This document shows positions 1 through 10,300 of a stretch of DNA of 64,000 bases, one piece after another; position 1 is the stretch's first letter; each line of letters starts with the position of its first letter. Position numbers and translations under genes: made by a program. This DNA is from JAFDZV01 sp964455525 (GTDB lineage Bacteria; Bacteroidota; Ignavibacteria; OLB7). The stretch covers positions 248,001 through 312,000 of the forward strand of contig CAYVWR010000003.1 in NCBI GenBank assembly GCA_964455525.1. Direction: 5' to 3'. Under the pieces are notes generated by a model that had not been told where the DNA came from, ran no database searches, and was given only the letters and a program-made list of their open reading frames with translations.

Positions 1-702
1 CTGAAGAACTACGGCTACGATCTCAACGCGATGGCGTCAAAGATCAACGATCGCACCAGGATCATCTACATTGCCAATCCCAACAACCCAACCGGCACCG
101 CAGTGGCGGCTGCCGAGCTGGAGCGTTTTATCGCACGTGTTCCTGATACGGTGCTGGTGATTCTCGACGAGGCATATTTCGAGTATGCTGATGGCTGGCC
201 AGATTATCTTGACTCGATGTACCATCGTTGGGATACCGTTCTTACCTGCCGCACCTTCTCGAAGGCGTATGGCCTTGCCGGAATCCGTATCGGTTACGGC
301 ATGGCCCACTCTGATATCATCTCGAAGATGATGAAGGTAAAGCTTCCGTTCGAGCCGAGCACCCCGGCTGCTGTGGCCGGTGTGGCTGCCATGCAGGACG
401 AGGATTTCCTTCGCCGTACCGTTGAGCTGAATCGCGAATCACTTGTCTACTTCCATGCCGAATTTGAGCGGATGGGGCTTCGTTTTGTCCCGTCGCTTGC
501 CAACTTTGTGATGATCGACTTCAATACCGCCGAGCGGGTCGAACGGATCTTCAACGGCCTGTTGCAGCGTGGGGTTATCACCCGTCCGCTCCGTGGGTTC
601 GGCCTGGGGCATTGTCTCCGTATCTCCACCGGGACGATGGAGCAGAATCGGCGTTGTGTGGAGGCGCTGAGCGGGGTGCTGAGCGAGGAAGTAAGCGCAT
701 AG
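1..702 (+). CDS. hisC: Histidinol-phosphate aminotransferase, 5'-truncated by window edge
   Basis: PLP-dependent class I/II aminotransferase that makes L-histidinol phosphate from imidazole-acetol phosphate and glutamate in histidine synthesis. The frame is open from base 1 with no start, so the N-terminal part lies outside; 233 codons remain. Visible motifs are NPNNPTGT, the LDEAYFEY aspartate region, the Schiff-base lysine in TFSKAYGLAG and the RIGYG phosphate-binding stretch, ending with the usual GLGHCLRISTGT C-terminal domain. The next gene on the same strand is hpd, which uses 4-hydroxyphenylpyruvate. HisC-like enzymes can also transaminate tyrosine, so an aromatic aminotransferase role is an alternative. 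The family is clear; the exact substrate is an inference. Confidence 0.9.
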   Translation: MKNYGYDLNAMASKINDRTRIIYIANPNNPTGTAVAAAELERFIARVPDTVLVILDEAYFEYADGWPDYLDSMYHRWDTVLTCRTFSKAYGLAGIRIGYGMAHSDIISKMMKVKLPFEPSTPAAVAGVAAMQDEDFLRRTVELNRESLVYFHAEFERMGLRFVPSLANFVMIDFNTAERVERIFNGLLQRGVITRPLRGFGLGHCLRISTGTMEQNRRCVEALSGVLSEEVSA

Positions 703-720
703 GAAAAGAGCCTGCGGCGT

Positions 721-754
721 GCCCGGCCCGTTTGTGCCGGGCGCTTTCCGGCAC
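721..754 (+). terminator. Terminator-like hairpin after hisC, with an overlapping alternative hairpin
   Basis: GCCCGGC (721-727) pairs with GCCGGGC (736-742), followed by GCTTT. The right arm also takes part in a second hairpin, GTGCCGG (734-740) with CCGGCAC (748-754), so only one of the two can form. The T tract is weak. Its place 18 bases after the hisC stop suggests termination. Confidence 0.5.
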
Positions 755-920
755 GTTCACCCCCCCCTTGTGCGGGATACAAGAAACGTCACCGCTCGAC
801 GTCAGTGGCACATCTTTCGTTGCGATGCAGCGCTCCCGTACGGGGCGGCCTCAAACACATGGTAGAGGGCATCGTATGCGCATCTCCCTACGTCTGGAAT
901 GAAGAGCCAGGATAGCTCTC

Positions 921-982
921 CGGGCGGGCGGCCGCTTGCCCGTACAACCCTTCAAAACTGTATCGGCGAGCGGCCGCTCGCC
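921..982. promoter_or_regulatory. Two GC-rich palindromes around GCGGCCGC upstream of hpd
   Basis: An 18-bp perfect palindrome, GGCGAGCGGCCGCTCGCC, lies at 965-982, ending 14 bases before the hpd start. A less perfect copy with the same GCGGCCGC centre lies at about 922-942. Two similar palindromes in front of one gene suggest an operator or mRNA hairpins that limit translation of hpd. No known regulator is recognised. Confidence 0.35.
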
Positions 983-996
983 TCTCCAAATCGACT

Positions 997-2121
<1,125 letters not shown>

Positions 2122-2132
2122 GGAACTCTCAG

Positions 2133-2176
2133 CAGGGGAGGGGTGCACCACGCTGTGCCCCTCCCTTCTTTCATGT
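2133..2176 (+). terminator. Rho-independent terminator of hpd
   Basis: GGGAGGGG (about 2136-2143) pairs with CCCTCCC at about 2160-2166, with further GCAC/GTGC pairing inside, followed by TTCTTT. It starts about 12 bases after the hpd stop. Because the GTG at 2143 falls inside this hairpin, it is a poor start for the next gene. Confidence 0.75.
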
Positions 2177-2910
2177 CTATGAACCAACGACCGACGTTAC
2201 TTCTATTGCATGGCGCCCTTGGCGCCGGGAAGCAGTTCGATGCGGTGGCTGCGGCGCTCCAGGAGAGCTTCGATCTTCATGTGCTGAACCTTCCCGGCCA
2301 CGGCGGCGAGCCTCTTCCTGAAGGGCCGTTCAGCATCGCCGGATTTTCATCGTTCCTGCGCGACTGGCTTGATGCCCGCGCCATGATGGGCACCGATATC
2401 TTCGGTTATAGCATGGGCGGATATGTGGCGCTTCACTTGGCACGCCATTCCCGGCAGCATGTGGGCCGGATCTTTACGCTGGCGACCAAGTTTGCCTGGG
2501 ACCCCGCCACAGCGGCCAGGGAGACGAAGATGCTCGACCCGGATGGGATTCAGCGGAAGGTGCCCCAGTTCGCCGAGCAGTTGCGCCAGCGGCATGCGCC
2601 GGAGGACTGGAAGGGGGTGCTGCGAAAGACTTCGGAGATGATGACCAGCCTTGGTGAGCATAACGAGCTTTCGATCGAGGAACTTGCCGAGGTGCAGGTG
2701 CCTGTGACGATCGGCATCGGCGATCGCGATCAGATGGTAAGCATTGAAGAGAGCCTCGCCGCGTATCGCCGACTGCCCAACGGTAGGTTCCTGGTGATGC
2801 CCGGCACGCCACATCCTCTCGAAAAGGTCTCGTCCGAGCGCTTGGCGCGCGAGATCAGCGATTTTTTCCTCGATGGAGTTGTGTTTCCAACACAACATAA
2901 ATCAACCTAA
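2173..2910 (+). CDS. Alpha/beta-fold hydrolase
   Basis: Serine hydrolase of the alpha/beta fold, MhpC/BioH-like. The oxyanion segment LLLLHGALGAGKQFD is near the N-terminus, the nucleophile elbow GYSMGGY holds the catalytic Ser, the acid is likely the Asp in GIGDRDQMV, and the final His is in GTPHPLEK. The cap is short; the whole protein is about 245 residues. A longer reading from GTG 2143 is possible, but that codon sits inside the hpd terminator, so ATG 2173 (or ATG 2179) is preferred; neither has a clear Shine-Dalgarno sequence. The substrate is unknown. It is 13 bases upstream of glutamate dehydrogenase and may be cotranscribed with it. Confidence 0.85.
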   Translation: MSMNQRPTLLLLHGALGAGKQFDAVAAALQESFDLHVLNLPGHGGEPLPEGPFSIAGFSSFLRDWLDARAMMGTDIFGYSMGGYVALHLARHSRQHVGRIFTLATKFAWDPATAARETKMLDPDGIQRKVPQFAEQLRQRHAPEDWKGVLRKTSEMMTSLGEHNELSIEELAEVQVPVTIGIGDRDQMVSIEESLAAYRRLPNGRFLVMPGTPHPLEKVSSERLAREISDFFLDGVVFPTQHKST

Positions 2911-2923
2911 TTAATCAATCGAC

Positions 2924-4492
2924 ATGGCATCAGAGAAAAAGGGGAATTCTCGCCGTAGTGCTGAGAAGACCCCGGTGAACGGCAAAGCCACACCCAAGAA
3001 AACGACGCGGACCCGCACTGCGGGCCACTCCAATCCGGATGTGGCTCCTCTGAAGGGGCTGAACAAGCTGACGAATGTGATATCCCCCGAGCCGTCCTTC
3101 TACCGAACCGTGGAGAGTAATTTTGAGCGTGCCGCCCAGGCCGTTAATTACCCCCGCGGTATTCTCGATCAGATCAAGGTCTGCAACTCGGTGTATATGG
3201 TACGCTTCCCGGTGCGTATCGGCAACGATATCCAGGTCTTCAGCGGCTGGCGCGTGCAGCACTCGCACCACCGTCTGCCAACCAAGGGGGGTATCCGTTA
3301 TGCCGAGCATGTAACGCAGGATGAGGTGATGGCGCTTGCCGCTCTGATGACCTATAAGTGCGCTATTGTCGATGTTCCTTTCGGCGGTGCCAAGGGGGGG
3401 ATCCAGATGGACCCCAAGAAGTATACCGAGGAGGAGATCGAGCGCATCACCCGTCGTTATACGATGGAGCTGATCAAGCGTAACTGCATCGGTCCGGCAC
3501 TCGATGTGCCAGCACCCGATTATGGCACTGGGCCTCGTGAGATGGCTTGGATCGCCGACACCTATCAGTCGGTTAGCCCTGGGCAGATAGATGCCCTTGC
3601 CTGCGTTACCGGCAAGCCGCTCTCGCAGGGGGGGATCGATGGTCGTACCCAGGCAACCGGGCGCGGCCTCTTCTTCGGCGTCCGCGAGGCGCTGTCCACC
3701 GAGGAGAACGCAAAGCTGTTCGACCTGACACCGGGCCTCAGCGGCAAACGGGTTATCATTCAGGGCCTTGGCAACGTGGGCTACTGGGCTGCAAAGAATC
3801 TCCAGGACGGCGGCGCTACCATTATCGGCATCGCCGAGTACGATGGGGGCATCTACGACAAGAACGGTCTCGATGTCGATGAGGTTTTCAAGCACAGGAA
3901 GGAGAGCGGCTCGATCCTCAACTTCAAGAACGCCCGGAACTTCAAGAATGGCGCCCTGCTTCTGGAGCAGGAGTGTGATATCCTGGTGCCGGCCGCGCTT
4001 GAGAACCAGATCAACACCGGCAATGCCGAGAGGATCAAGGCAAAGATGATCGCCGAGGGCGCAAACGGGCCGGTGACCGCCGGTGCCGAGGATATCCTGC
4101 TGAAGCGTGGTATCCATTCCCTCCCCGATCTCTATCTGAACGCTGGTGGCGTTACCGTAAGCTACTTCGAGTGGCTGAAGAATCTCTCGCATGTCCGCTT
4201 TGGCCGTCTTGGCAAGCGTTCCGACGAGGCTTCCTATACCCGTATCGTCTCTACCGTGGAGCGCCTTACTGGCCAGTCGCTCAGCGCTCCCGAGCGTCAG
4301 GCACTGGTGCATGGCGCTGATGAGGCGGATTATGTGGACTCAGGTCTTGAGGAGACGATGATCAACTCCTTCTACGAGCTTAAGCATGTCTACGATACCA
4401 ACAAGAAGGCGCAGGATCTTCGCACGGCCGCCTTTGTGGTGGCTATCGAGAAGGTCGCCAAGGCCTATATGGAGCTCGGTATCTTCCCGTAA
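2924..4492 (+). CDS. Glu/Leu/Phe/Val dehydrogenase (glutamate dehydrogenase)
   Basis: NAD(P)-dependent amino-acid dehydrogenase, most likely glutamate dehydrogenase, interconverting glutamate and 2-oxoglutarate plus ammonia in the cytoplasm. The substrate domain shows KGGIRYAEHVTQDEVMALA, the catalytic-lysine region VDVPFGGAKGGI and PAPDYGTGPREMAWI; the Rossmann domain has IIQGLGNVGYWAA. At 522 residues it is longer than the usual 410-450 because of a Lys/Arg/Thr-rich N-terminal tail of about 45 residues with no recognised domain. The coenzyme cannot be settled by eye. The clear hairpin terminator after the stop closes the unit. Confidence 0.94.
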   Translation: MASEKKGNSRRSAEKTPVNGKATPKKTTRTRTAGHSNPDVAPLKGLNKLTNVISPEPSFYRTVESNFERAAQAVNYPRGILDQIKVCNSVYMVRFPVRIGNDIQVFSGWRVQHSHHRLPTKGGIRYAEHVTQDEVMALAALMTYKCAIVDVPFGGAKGGIQMDPKKYTEEEIERITRRYTMELIKRNCIGPALDVPAPDYGTGPREMAWIADTYQSVSPGQIDALACVTGKPLSQGGIDGRTQATGRGLFFGVREALSTEENAKLFDLTPGLSGKRVIIQGLGNVGYWAAKNLQDGGATIIGIAEYDGGIYDKNGLDVDEVFKHRKESGSILNFKNARNFKNGALLLEQECDILVPAALENQINTGNAERIKAKMIAEGANGPVTAGAEDILLKRGIHSLPDLYLNAGGVTVSYFEWLKNLSHVRFGRLGKRSDEASYTRIVSTVERLTGQSLSAPERQALVHGADEADYVDSGLEETMINSFYELKHVYDTNKKAQDLRTAAFVVAIEKVAKAYMELGIFP

Positions 4493-4527
4493 GGGAGCGG
4501 GCAACGATCTTTGATGGATGGTTTGCG

Positions 4528-4566
4528 AGAGGCCGTGGCATTATGCCGCGGCCTCTTTCGTTATTA
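4528..4566 (+). terminator. Terminator after glutamate dehydrogenase
   Basis: AGAGGCCG (4528-4535) pairs with CGGCCTCT (4549-4556), with extra GGCA/TGCC pairing in the loop, and is followed by TTCGTTATTA. It lies 36 bases after the stop at 4492. Confidence 0.8.
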
Positions 4567-4733
4567 CACAGCATGGTGCGACAATCATAGGGGTGAGTGG
4601 GTCCCTATACTAGGAACCAGATATCTCGCTCCGGTTAGGATTGATAAAGGCGGTAGTGCACACCTATATTGTTGTGGGAGATGATCCGCTGTCTCCCTCT
4701 GACCATTTGATCTTTCTTGGAGAACCTCTTTCT

Positions 4734-5447
4734 ATGCACGCAAGAATCCATACCAGGCTATGTACAATACTTTCACTTTTTTTCCTTGCTGCGGCATCGG
4801 CTTTTGCACAGCCCAAGATCCATATCGTTGGCGGTGATACCCTTGATTGGGGATACGCGCCCCCAGGTGTGCTCAGCCGTGGCATCACGGTTGTCAACCA
4901 GGGCGATCAGAATCTTGAGCTGAAGGGGCTTGCCTCCTCGCAGGCATCGGTTGTTGGAGATATCTCAAATCCGGTGATCGCGCCGGGAGATTCGCTCCAG
5001 ATGACGATCCAGATGGAGACGCTCCGTACGGTTGGCCAGAAGAGTGCGTGGGTCAAGATCGAATCGAACGATCCGACGCGCCGGTTCTTGAACCTGGCCC
5101 TTCGGGCCTATGCCATGCGGCCGATGTTTGTCGAGCCGGATGGTGCCATTCTCTTCAAGGGCACCCAGGTGGTGGGGGAGGAGGCCTCTATAGAGGTTTC
5201 CATGGTGAACATGAGCCCCACAGCGTTTACGCTCTCTCCGAACGCGGAGATTCAGGGGTGCGATGCGGTGATGCGGGTGGAGATACCGCCGTCATTGACG
5301 ATCCCAGCCGGTGGCAAGGCGACGTTCAAGGTATATCTGGTACCACTGGAGGCGGGCAACAAGGAGTGTTTCATAGAGTTCCGTTCCCAGAATGATGAGT
5401 TCCCTCCTGCCAAGGTCCAGGTCTACTTCTCGGGAAAGAGCAAATAA
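4734..5447 (+). CDS. Secreted DUF1573-like (Ig-fold) protein
   Basis: Exported protein of about 237 residues. ATG 4734 gives a clean signal peptide (MHARIHTRLCTILSLFFLAA, then ASAFA before QPKIH); the frame opens further upstream at 4641, but that leader would bury the signal. The mature part reads like one or two DUF1573/ASPM-SPD2-Hydin-type beta-sandwich domains: LDWGYAPPGVLSRGITVVN, then VIAPGDSLQMTIQM and VKIESNDPTRRFLNLAL. Such domains are common in Bacteroidota secreted proteins and their function is mostly unknown. No T9SS sorting domain is seen. Alone between terminators on both sides, so probably monocistronic. Confidence 0.75.
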   Translation: MHARIHTRLCTILSLFFLAAASAFAQPKIHIVGGDTLDWGYAPPGVLSRGITVVNQGDQNLELKGLASSQASVVGDISNPVIAPGDSLQMTIQMETLRTVGQKSAWVKIESNDPTRRFLNLALRAYAMRPMFVEPDGAILFKGTQVVGEEASIEVSMVNMSPTAFTLSPNAEIQGCDAVMRVEIPPSLTIPAGGKATFKVYLVPLEAGNKECFIEFRSQNDEFPPAKVQVYFSGKSK

Positions 5448-5544
5448 CAACGGAGATGATCGGCTGTGCATGCTGGTATGCGCAGGGAGCATCGGCTCCC
5501 CCCCGGTGTGGCCGGGGCTGCTTATCGGCAGCATGGGATACAAG

Positions 5545-5587
5545 AAAGAAGGGGCGCTCCCACGATAGATGGGAGCGCCCCTTCTTT
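5545..5587. terminator. Bidirectional terminator between convergent genes
   Basis: A perfect 17-bp stem: AAAGAAGGGGCGCTCCC (5545-5561) and its complement at 5571-5587, with a 9-base loop. The arms carry A-rich and T-rich ends, so it can end transcription from the plus-strand secreted-protein gene and from minus-strand lspA. Confidence 0.93.
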
Positions 5588-5619
5588 GTTTTCAACAACG
5601 CTCTAGGGTATGCGATGGC

Positions 5620-6285
5620 TCAGTTCGGGGTGCCTGCAACCGAGGTTCCCGGAGCATCCGGCATCGGTGCCGATATCGTGGTTGTTTCCATGGCGTCGGT
5701 ACGATGATGTGCCTCCATCCCCCTCCGTTCCTCGGCGGTGATATCCTGGCTATGTTTCTTCGATGGATAGAAGATCAGCAGAAGCACTACACCCACCGAG
5801 ACCGCTGCATCGGCGATATTGAATATATAGAACCGGTGCAGCTCCATGCCCAACAGGTTCATGTCGGGGATATCGACGTCCACAAAGTCCACAACCTTGC
5901 CGTAGAAGAGGCCTGCATAATTGTAGAAGACGCCGTAGAACACCCTGTCGATCAGATTGCCGACGGCACCGCCGAGGATCAGCATAAGGGCGATGCGCAG
6001 GCCAGTGATCCCATCCTTCTCCGTACGCTTCAGGAGATAGACCAGAAAGATGCTGGCACCGATCGAGAAGAGGCCCAGGACCACCGGCATGCCGAAGTTG
6101 AGGCCAAAGGCCATGCCTGGGTTCTCGACGAACGTAAGCCGGAGGAAATCCCCCAGGATCTGATGGCTCTCATAGAGCTGCATCCCTTCATGGTGTATCC
6201 CGAAGAGATTGAACCCTTTGATTGCAAGCTTTGTGATCTGGTCGAGAACGACGATCAGCGTGGAAAAGATGAGCAGCTTACGCAT
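5620..6285 (-). CDS. lspA: Lipoprotein signal peptidase (signal peptidase II)
   Basis: Inner-membrane aspartic protease that removes the signal peptide from diacylglyceryl-prolipoproteins. Four membrane segments are visible, starting with LLIFSTLIVVLDQITK. The catalytic aspartates are in GGAVGNLIDRVFYG and in IFNIADAAVSVGV. At 221 residues it is longer than the usual 160-170; the extra part is a hydrophilic C-terminal tail of about 45 residues rich in Thr, Pro and Ala. It starts 6 bases after the stop of the DksA/TraR-like gene, so the two are almost surely cotranscribed, downstream of ileS. A bidirectional terminator lies just beyond its stop. Confidence 0.95.
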   Translation of the reverse strand: MRKLLIFSTLIVVLDQITKLAIKGFNLFGIHHEGMQLYESHQILGDFLRLTFVENPGMAFGLNFGMPVVLGLFSIGASIFLVYLLKRTEKDGITGLRIALMLILGGAVGNLIDRVFYGVFYNYAGLFYGKVVDFVDVDIPDMNLLGMELHRFYIFNIADAAVSVGVVLLLIFYPSKKHSQDITAEERRGMEAHHRTDAMETTTISAPMPDAPGTSVAGTPN

Positions 6286-6291
6286 ACGGGA

Positions 6292-7074
6292 TCAGCCCTC
6301 GTCCTCCATCATCCCCGCCGCCTGCATCTGGATACGGCCGGGTTCGCATGGCTTTGCAGTGTTTTTGTAATAGGTGCAGACCTGGGTAACCGGCACTGCC
6401 ATCATACGCTTGGGATCCAGGCGAAGACTACAGATCCGGCAGATGCCAAAGGTGCTATCCTGGATACGGCGGAGCGCCTCATCAAGCTTCTTGATGTAAT
6501 CGCTGGTCCGCTGTGCCTGAAGGAACGTCTTCTCACGCTCCATGGCATCGGTCCCCTGTTCTGCCATATGAAGCGAGTAGGCGCTGTTATCATCCATGTT
6601 CTCGCTGGAGGTCATCTCGCGAAGCTGCTCGGTGAGCACTTCAAGCTCCTCCTGGTTATCTACGCGAAGCTCCTGGATAAGCGTACGGAACTTCTCCAGA
6701 TCCTTCTGAGGGAATGGATCGGTGGTTGCGGTCCCGGTGGCAGGGGAGAAAATCCCCTTTGGGAACTTCGCAGAGACCTGCTTCGAGGCTGATGCCTTCT
6801 TGGACGCTGGTTTCGGCGTCTCGGAGGGCGTGGGGGTATCGGCCTGCGGCTCGTGTTGTTTCGATGTCATCTGTTGGGTCTTTGCTGCAGTTTTCTGTGA
6901 GAGTTTCTGCGGAGCTCCTGTTTCGGCAGTATCATGTGGTGCCGCCTCGCTGCTGGTCTTCTTGGCCGTCGAGGAGGGCTTGGCGGCTTTAGAGGCCGAC
7001 TTGCTGGATACCGGGTTCTTCTGCGAGTCGGTTGCACCCTTGTCGGCCGACTTCGATGAATTCTTTGCTGCCAT
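6292..7074 (-). CDS. DksA/TraR-family zinc-finger-like protein with long N-terminal tail
   Basis: The C-terminal 110 residues match the DksA/TraR family: a coiled-coil region (EELEVLTEQLREMTS to LDEALRRIQD) and a zinc-finger segment FGICRICSLRLDPKRMMAVP. In the family these proteins bind RNA polymerase and ppGpp through the secondary channel. The first two Cys are present as CRIC, but the second pair reads VCTYYKN, so the fourth Cys is missing unless the Cys in KPCEPG stands in. The N-terminal 130 residues are low-complexity Lys/Ser/Ala/Thr. ATG 7074 (MAAKNSS) is favoured; an in-frame ATG at 7119 adds 15 residues. Cotranscribed with lspA. Confidence 0.85.
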   Translation of the reverse strand: MAAKNSSKSADKGATDSQKNPVSSKSASKAAKPSSTAKKTSSEAAPHDTAETGAPQKLSQKTAAKTQQMTSKQHEPQADTPTPSETPKPASKKASASKQVSAKFPKGIFSPATGTATTDPFPQKDLEKFRTLIQELRVDNQEELEVLTEQLREMTSSENMDDNSAYSLHMAEQGTDAMEREKTFLQAQRTSDYIKKLDEALRRIQDSTFGICRICSLRLDPKRMMAVPVTQVCTYYKNTAKPCEPGRIQMQAAGMMEDEG

Positions 7075-7359
7075 AGTACGTGTCGCCTCGTTTACCAGTT
7101 CTCTGTCGATGAAGTTCAAATCAGCGGTACCCTTTCAATATGGTCGCCAATCGGCATCGCCGGCATCGTGGTCCGCTTGCTGCATCTGCCGGCCCTATCG
7201 AACGGCTCCGTCTAGTGCTTCATCTCTCACAACTGAGGTTGATAGTATGAACATTCTCCCTCGTGCTGGCGGTTCCGGCCTGATGGTATACCAACAGCAC
7301 GCCAGAACCACCGCATGGGGATGTTAGCTATATGTAGTCGAAAATCTAATGCCACAGTA

Positions 7360-10300
7360 TTAGCCGGTTGCTACCGGCTCAACACGTTCCAGGGCAATAC
7401 GGCATGGCCGACCGTTCAGATCCACCTCCAGCATATCACCGGTCGCGGAGGGATGAAGCTCCACTGCCAGCGTTTCGCTCATGATGTAGGCACGCTGCGA
7501 TTCAAGGGCGTTCGCCAAATCCTCGTCGGATGCATATCTCAGATGGATCCGGTCGGTCGGCTCCAGCCCGGAATCCTTGCGGAGATTCTGTACACGGTTG
7601 ACAAACTCCCGTGCCAGCCCTTCGTTGATAAGCTCTTGGTCAAGGTCGGTATCAAGTGCAACGGTGAGCGTGCCCTCGGACGCAACAAGCCACCCCTCGA
7701 TATCCTCGTGGATCACCTCGATATCTTCCGGCAGAAGCGCAAACGTATCATTCCCGATCGTGAGAGTCAAGGCACCTGTGCGTTGCAGTTCGGCGATCTC
7801 GGATGCCGTTATCACGGTGATGGCGGCGGCAACACTCTTGGCCGCCTTGCCATGTTTTGGCCCGATCGTCTTGAAGTTCGGCTTCGCCTTTATACGAACA
7901 ACGTCGGAACTTTCCTCGGATGTAACATAGTCCACCCGTTTTATGTTCAGCTCATCTTTGATGATCCCCTCGACTGCGCGATAGTCCTCGCGTTCGGCTT
8001 CTCCCGTTACAGGGATCAGAAGGCGCCGCAGAGGCTGGCGTACCTTCAGGCGGGCCTTTTCGCGCAGCATACGTGCAAGCGCCACGGTTCGCTGGGCACG
8101 ATCCATACGCCGCTCCAGATCGGCATCAATTGCTTCCTCCTCGACCTCTGGGATCAATGCCAGATGAACCGAATCGGCCGCCTCTAGTCCGCTTACACCG
8201 TTCAATGAGCGGAAGATCCGCTCCGAGAGGAATGGGGCCAGCGGTGCCATAAGCTTTGCAACGGTCGCCAGGCACTCGTACAGCGTCTGGTAGGCGGCGA
8301 GCTTGTCGGCGGAGAGGTCTCCCTTCCAGAAACGGCGACGGTTGCGGCGCACATACCAGTTGGAAAGCTGCTCCACGGTAAATTCCGTTATCAGACGCAT
8401 TGCTCTGGTAGGCTCATAGACATCCATCAGAGCACGATACTCGCCTACCATGGTGTTCATCACCGAGAGAATCCAGCGATCCAGCTCGGCGCGCTCGCCT
8501 ACCGGGATGCGCTCCTCGGCATAGGTGAACCCGTCGATATTGGCATAGAGGGCGAAGAAGTTATAGACGTTGTTCAGCGTCGTGAAGTCGGCAATCACTG
8601 TGCGTGTGATGTCCGTCTCGTTGAAGAGCATCGGCCGCCAGGGGGGGGAGTTGGTGACCATATACCAGCGCACTGCGTCGGCCCCGTACTTGCGGATCAT
8701 CTCGAACGGGTCAACGGTGTTGCCAAGGCGCTTGGACATCTTGCGCCCCTCCTTGTCCAGCACATGTCCGTTCACCAGGATGTTCCGTACCGCCGGGCTG
8801 TTGAAGAGCGGCGTGGCAATGGCATGCAGCGTATAGAACCACCCTCGCGTCTGATCAATCCCCTCGCCGATGAAGTCGGCCGGGAAGAGCTTCTGGAACT
8901 CCTCCTGCCGCTCGAACGGGTAATGCCACTGCGCAAACGGCATGGCCCCGGAGTCGAACCAGACGTCGATAAGCTCCGGCGTGCGGCGATAGGTCCGGCC
9001 ATCGCGACGGAAGACCACATGGTCGACAAACGGTTTATGGAGGTCGATCGCTCCACGCATGTCAGTCATCGGCACATACGTTCCATCCTCCTGCTGAAAC
9101 TCCCCCTGCATAAGCTCTGCAATGGAGCCTATCGGGAAAAAGTCGTTCGGGTCCTCCTCGTTTACCCAGAGTGGAAGCGGTGTGCCCCAGTACCGGTCGC
9201 GCGAGAGCGACCAGTCCTTGTTCTCTTCCAGCCAGTTGCCGAACCGTCCCGTGCCGATCTCCGGCGGCCGCCAGTTGATGCGGTTGTTCTGGTCGATCAT
9301 ATCGGCAGCGTACTGCGTGGTGCGGATGTACCACGAGTCGCGTGCATAATAGATGAGCGGGTTGTCGCAGCGCCAGCAATGGGGATAGCTATGCAGGTAG
9401 TCGTTGGAGGATCTCAGCACCTGACCGCGCTTTTTCAAGGCGATCACGATATCCTTGTCCACACCTTCCTCCACCCGGTCGTCGAACCTAATGGTCTTTA
9501 CTGCCCGGCCCGCAAAATCGGTCACGGCCTCTGTGAAATGCCCTCCCGGGGTTACCGGCTGCAGAATCGGGAGATCGTACTGCCGTGCCACCTCATAGTC
9601 GTCCTGGCCGAATGCCGGGGCGATGTGGACGATACCGGTACCATCGTCGGTGGAGACGAAGTTCCCGAGCACTACGTAGAACGCTTCTTTTTCAACCGGG
9701 ACAAAATCGAAGAGCCGTTCGTAACGGACGCGCTCCAGATCGCTTCCGCTGAAGCGTCCAACCTCCTCCCATGTGGCGTTTGCATCGAGCGCCTCGCGCC
9801 GCGCCTCGGCGAAGATGTAGTGCTCCCCGGTTTCCGAATCGCGGGCAACGATGTAGTCGATATCGGCGCCGACCGCCAGCGCAACGTTGGAGATCAACGT
9901 CCAGGGGGTCGTCGTCCAGACAAGGAAGTAACTGTTCTCCGGGATCTGTATGGCGTCGGGATCATTTTGCTGCGGGGCGACCTTGACCTTGAGATAGAGC
10001 GACGGATCGCGTACCTCGGCATAGCCCTGCGCCAGTTCATGCGATGAGAGCGGTGTCTCGCAGTGAGGGCATTGCGGGACGATCTTGAATCCTCGGTAGA
10101 TCAGCCCTTTGCGGTAGAATTCTCCAAGCGCCCACCATACCGATTCGATATACTCGTTGGTGCAGGTGATATAGGGATCGCCGAGATCAATCCAGTATCC
10201 CATCACCTCGGTCAGCTCGTTCCAGCCTCCCGGTTTGTTGATATGCTCGTAGACGAACTCTCGTGCCATCCGGTTGAAGTTGGCAACACCGATCTTGCTC

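Noticed and set aside
2930..4312. 460-codon minus-strand frame opposite glutamate dehydrogenase
   Set aside because: Antisense shadow of a clearly conserved gene; low-complexity Leu/Gly/Asp composition.
5569..6792. 407-codon plus-strand frame over lspA and the DksA-like gene
   Set aside because: Spans two real minus-strand genes and their gap and shows no domain.
8764..10047. 427-codon plus-strand frame inside ileS
   Set aside because: Antisense to the well-conserved synthetase core.
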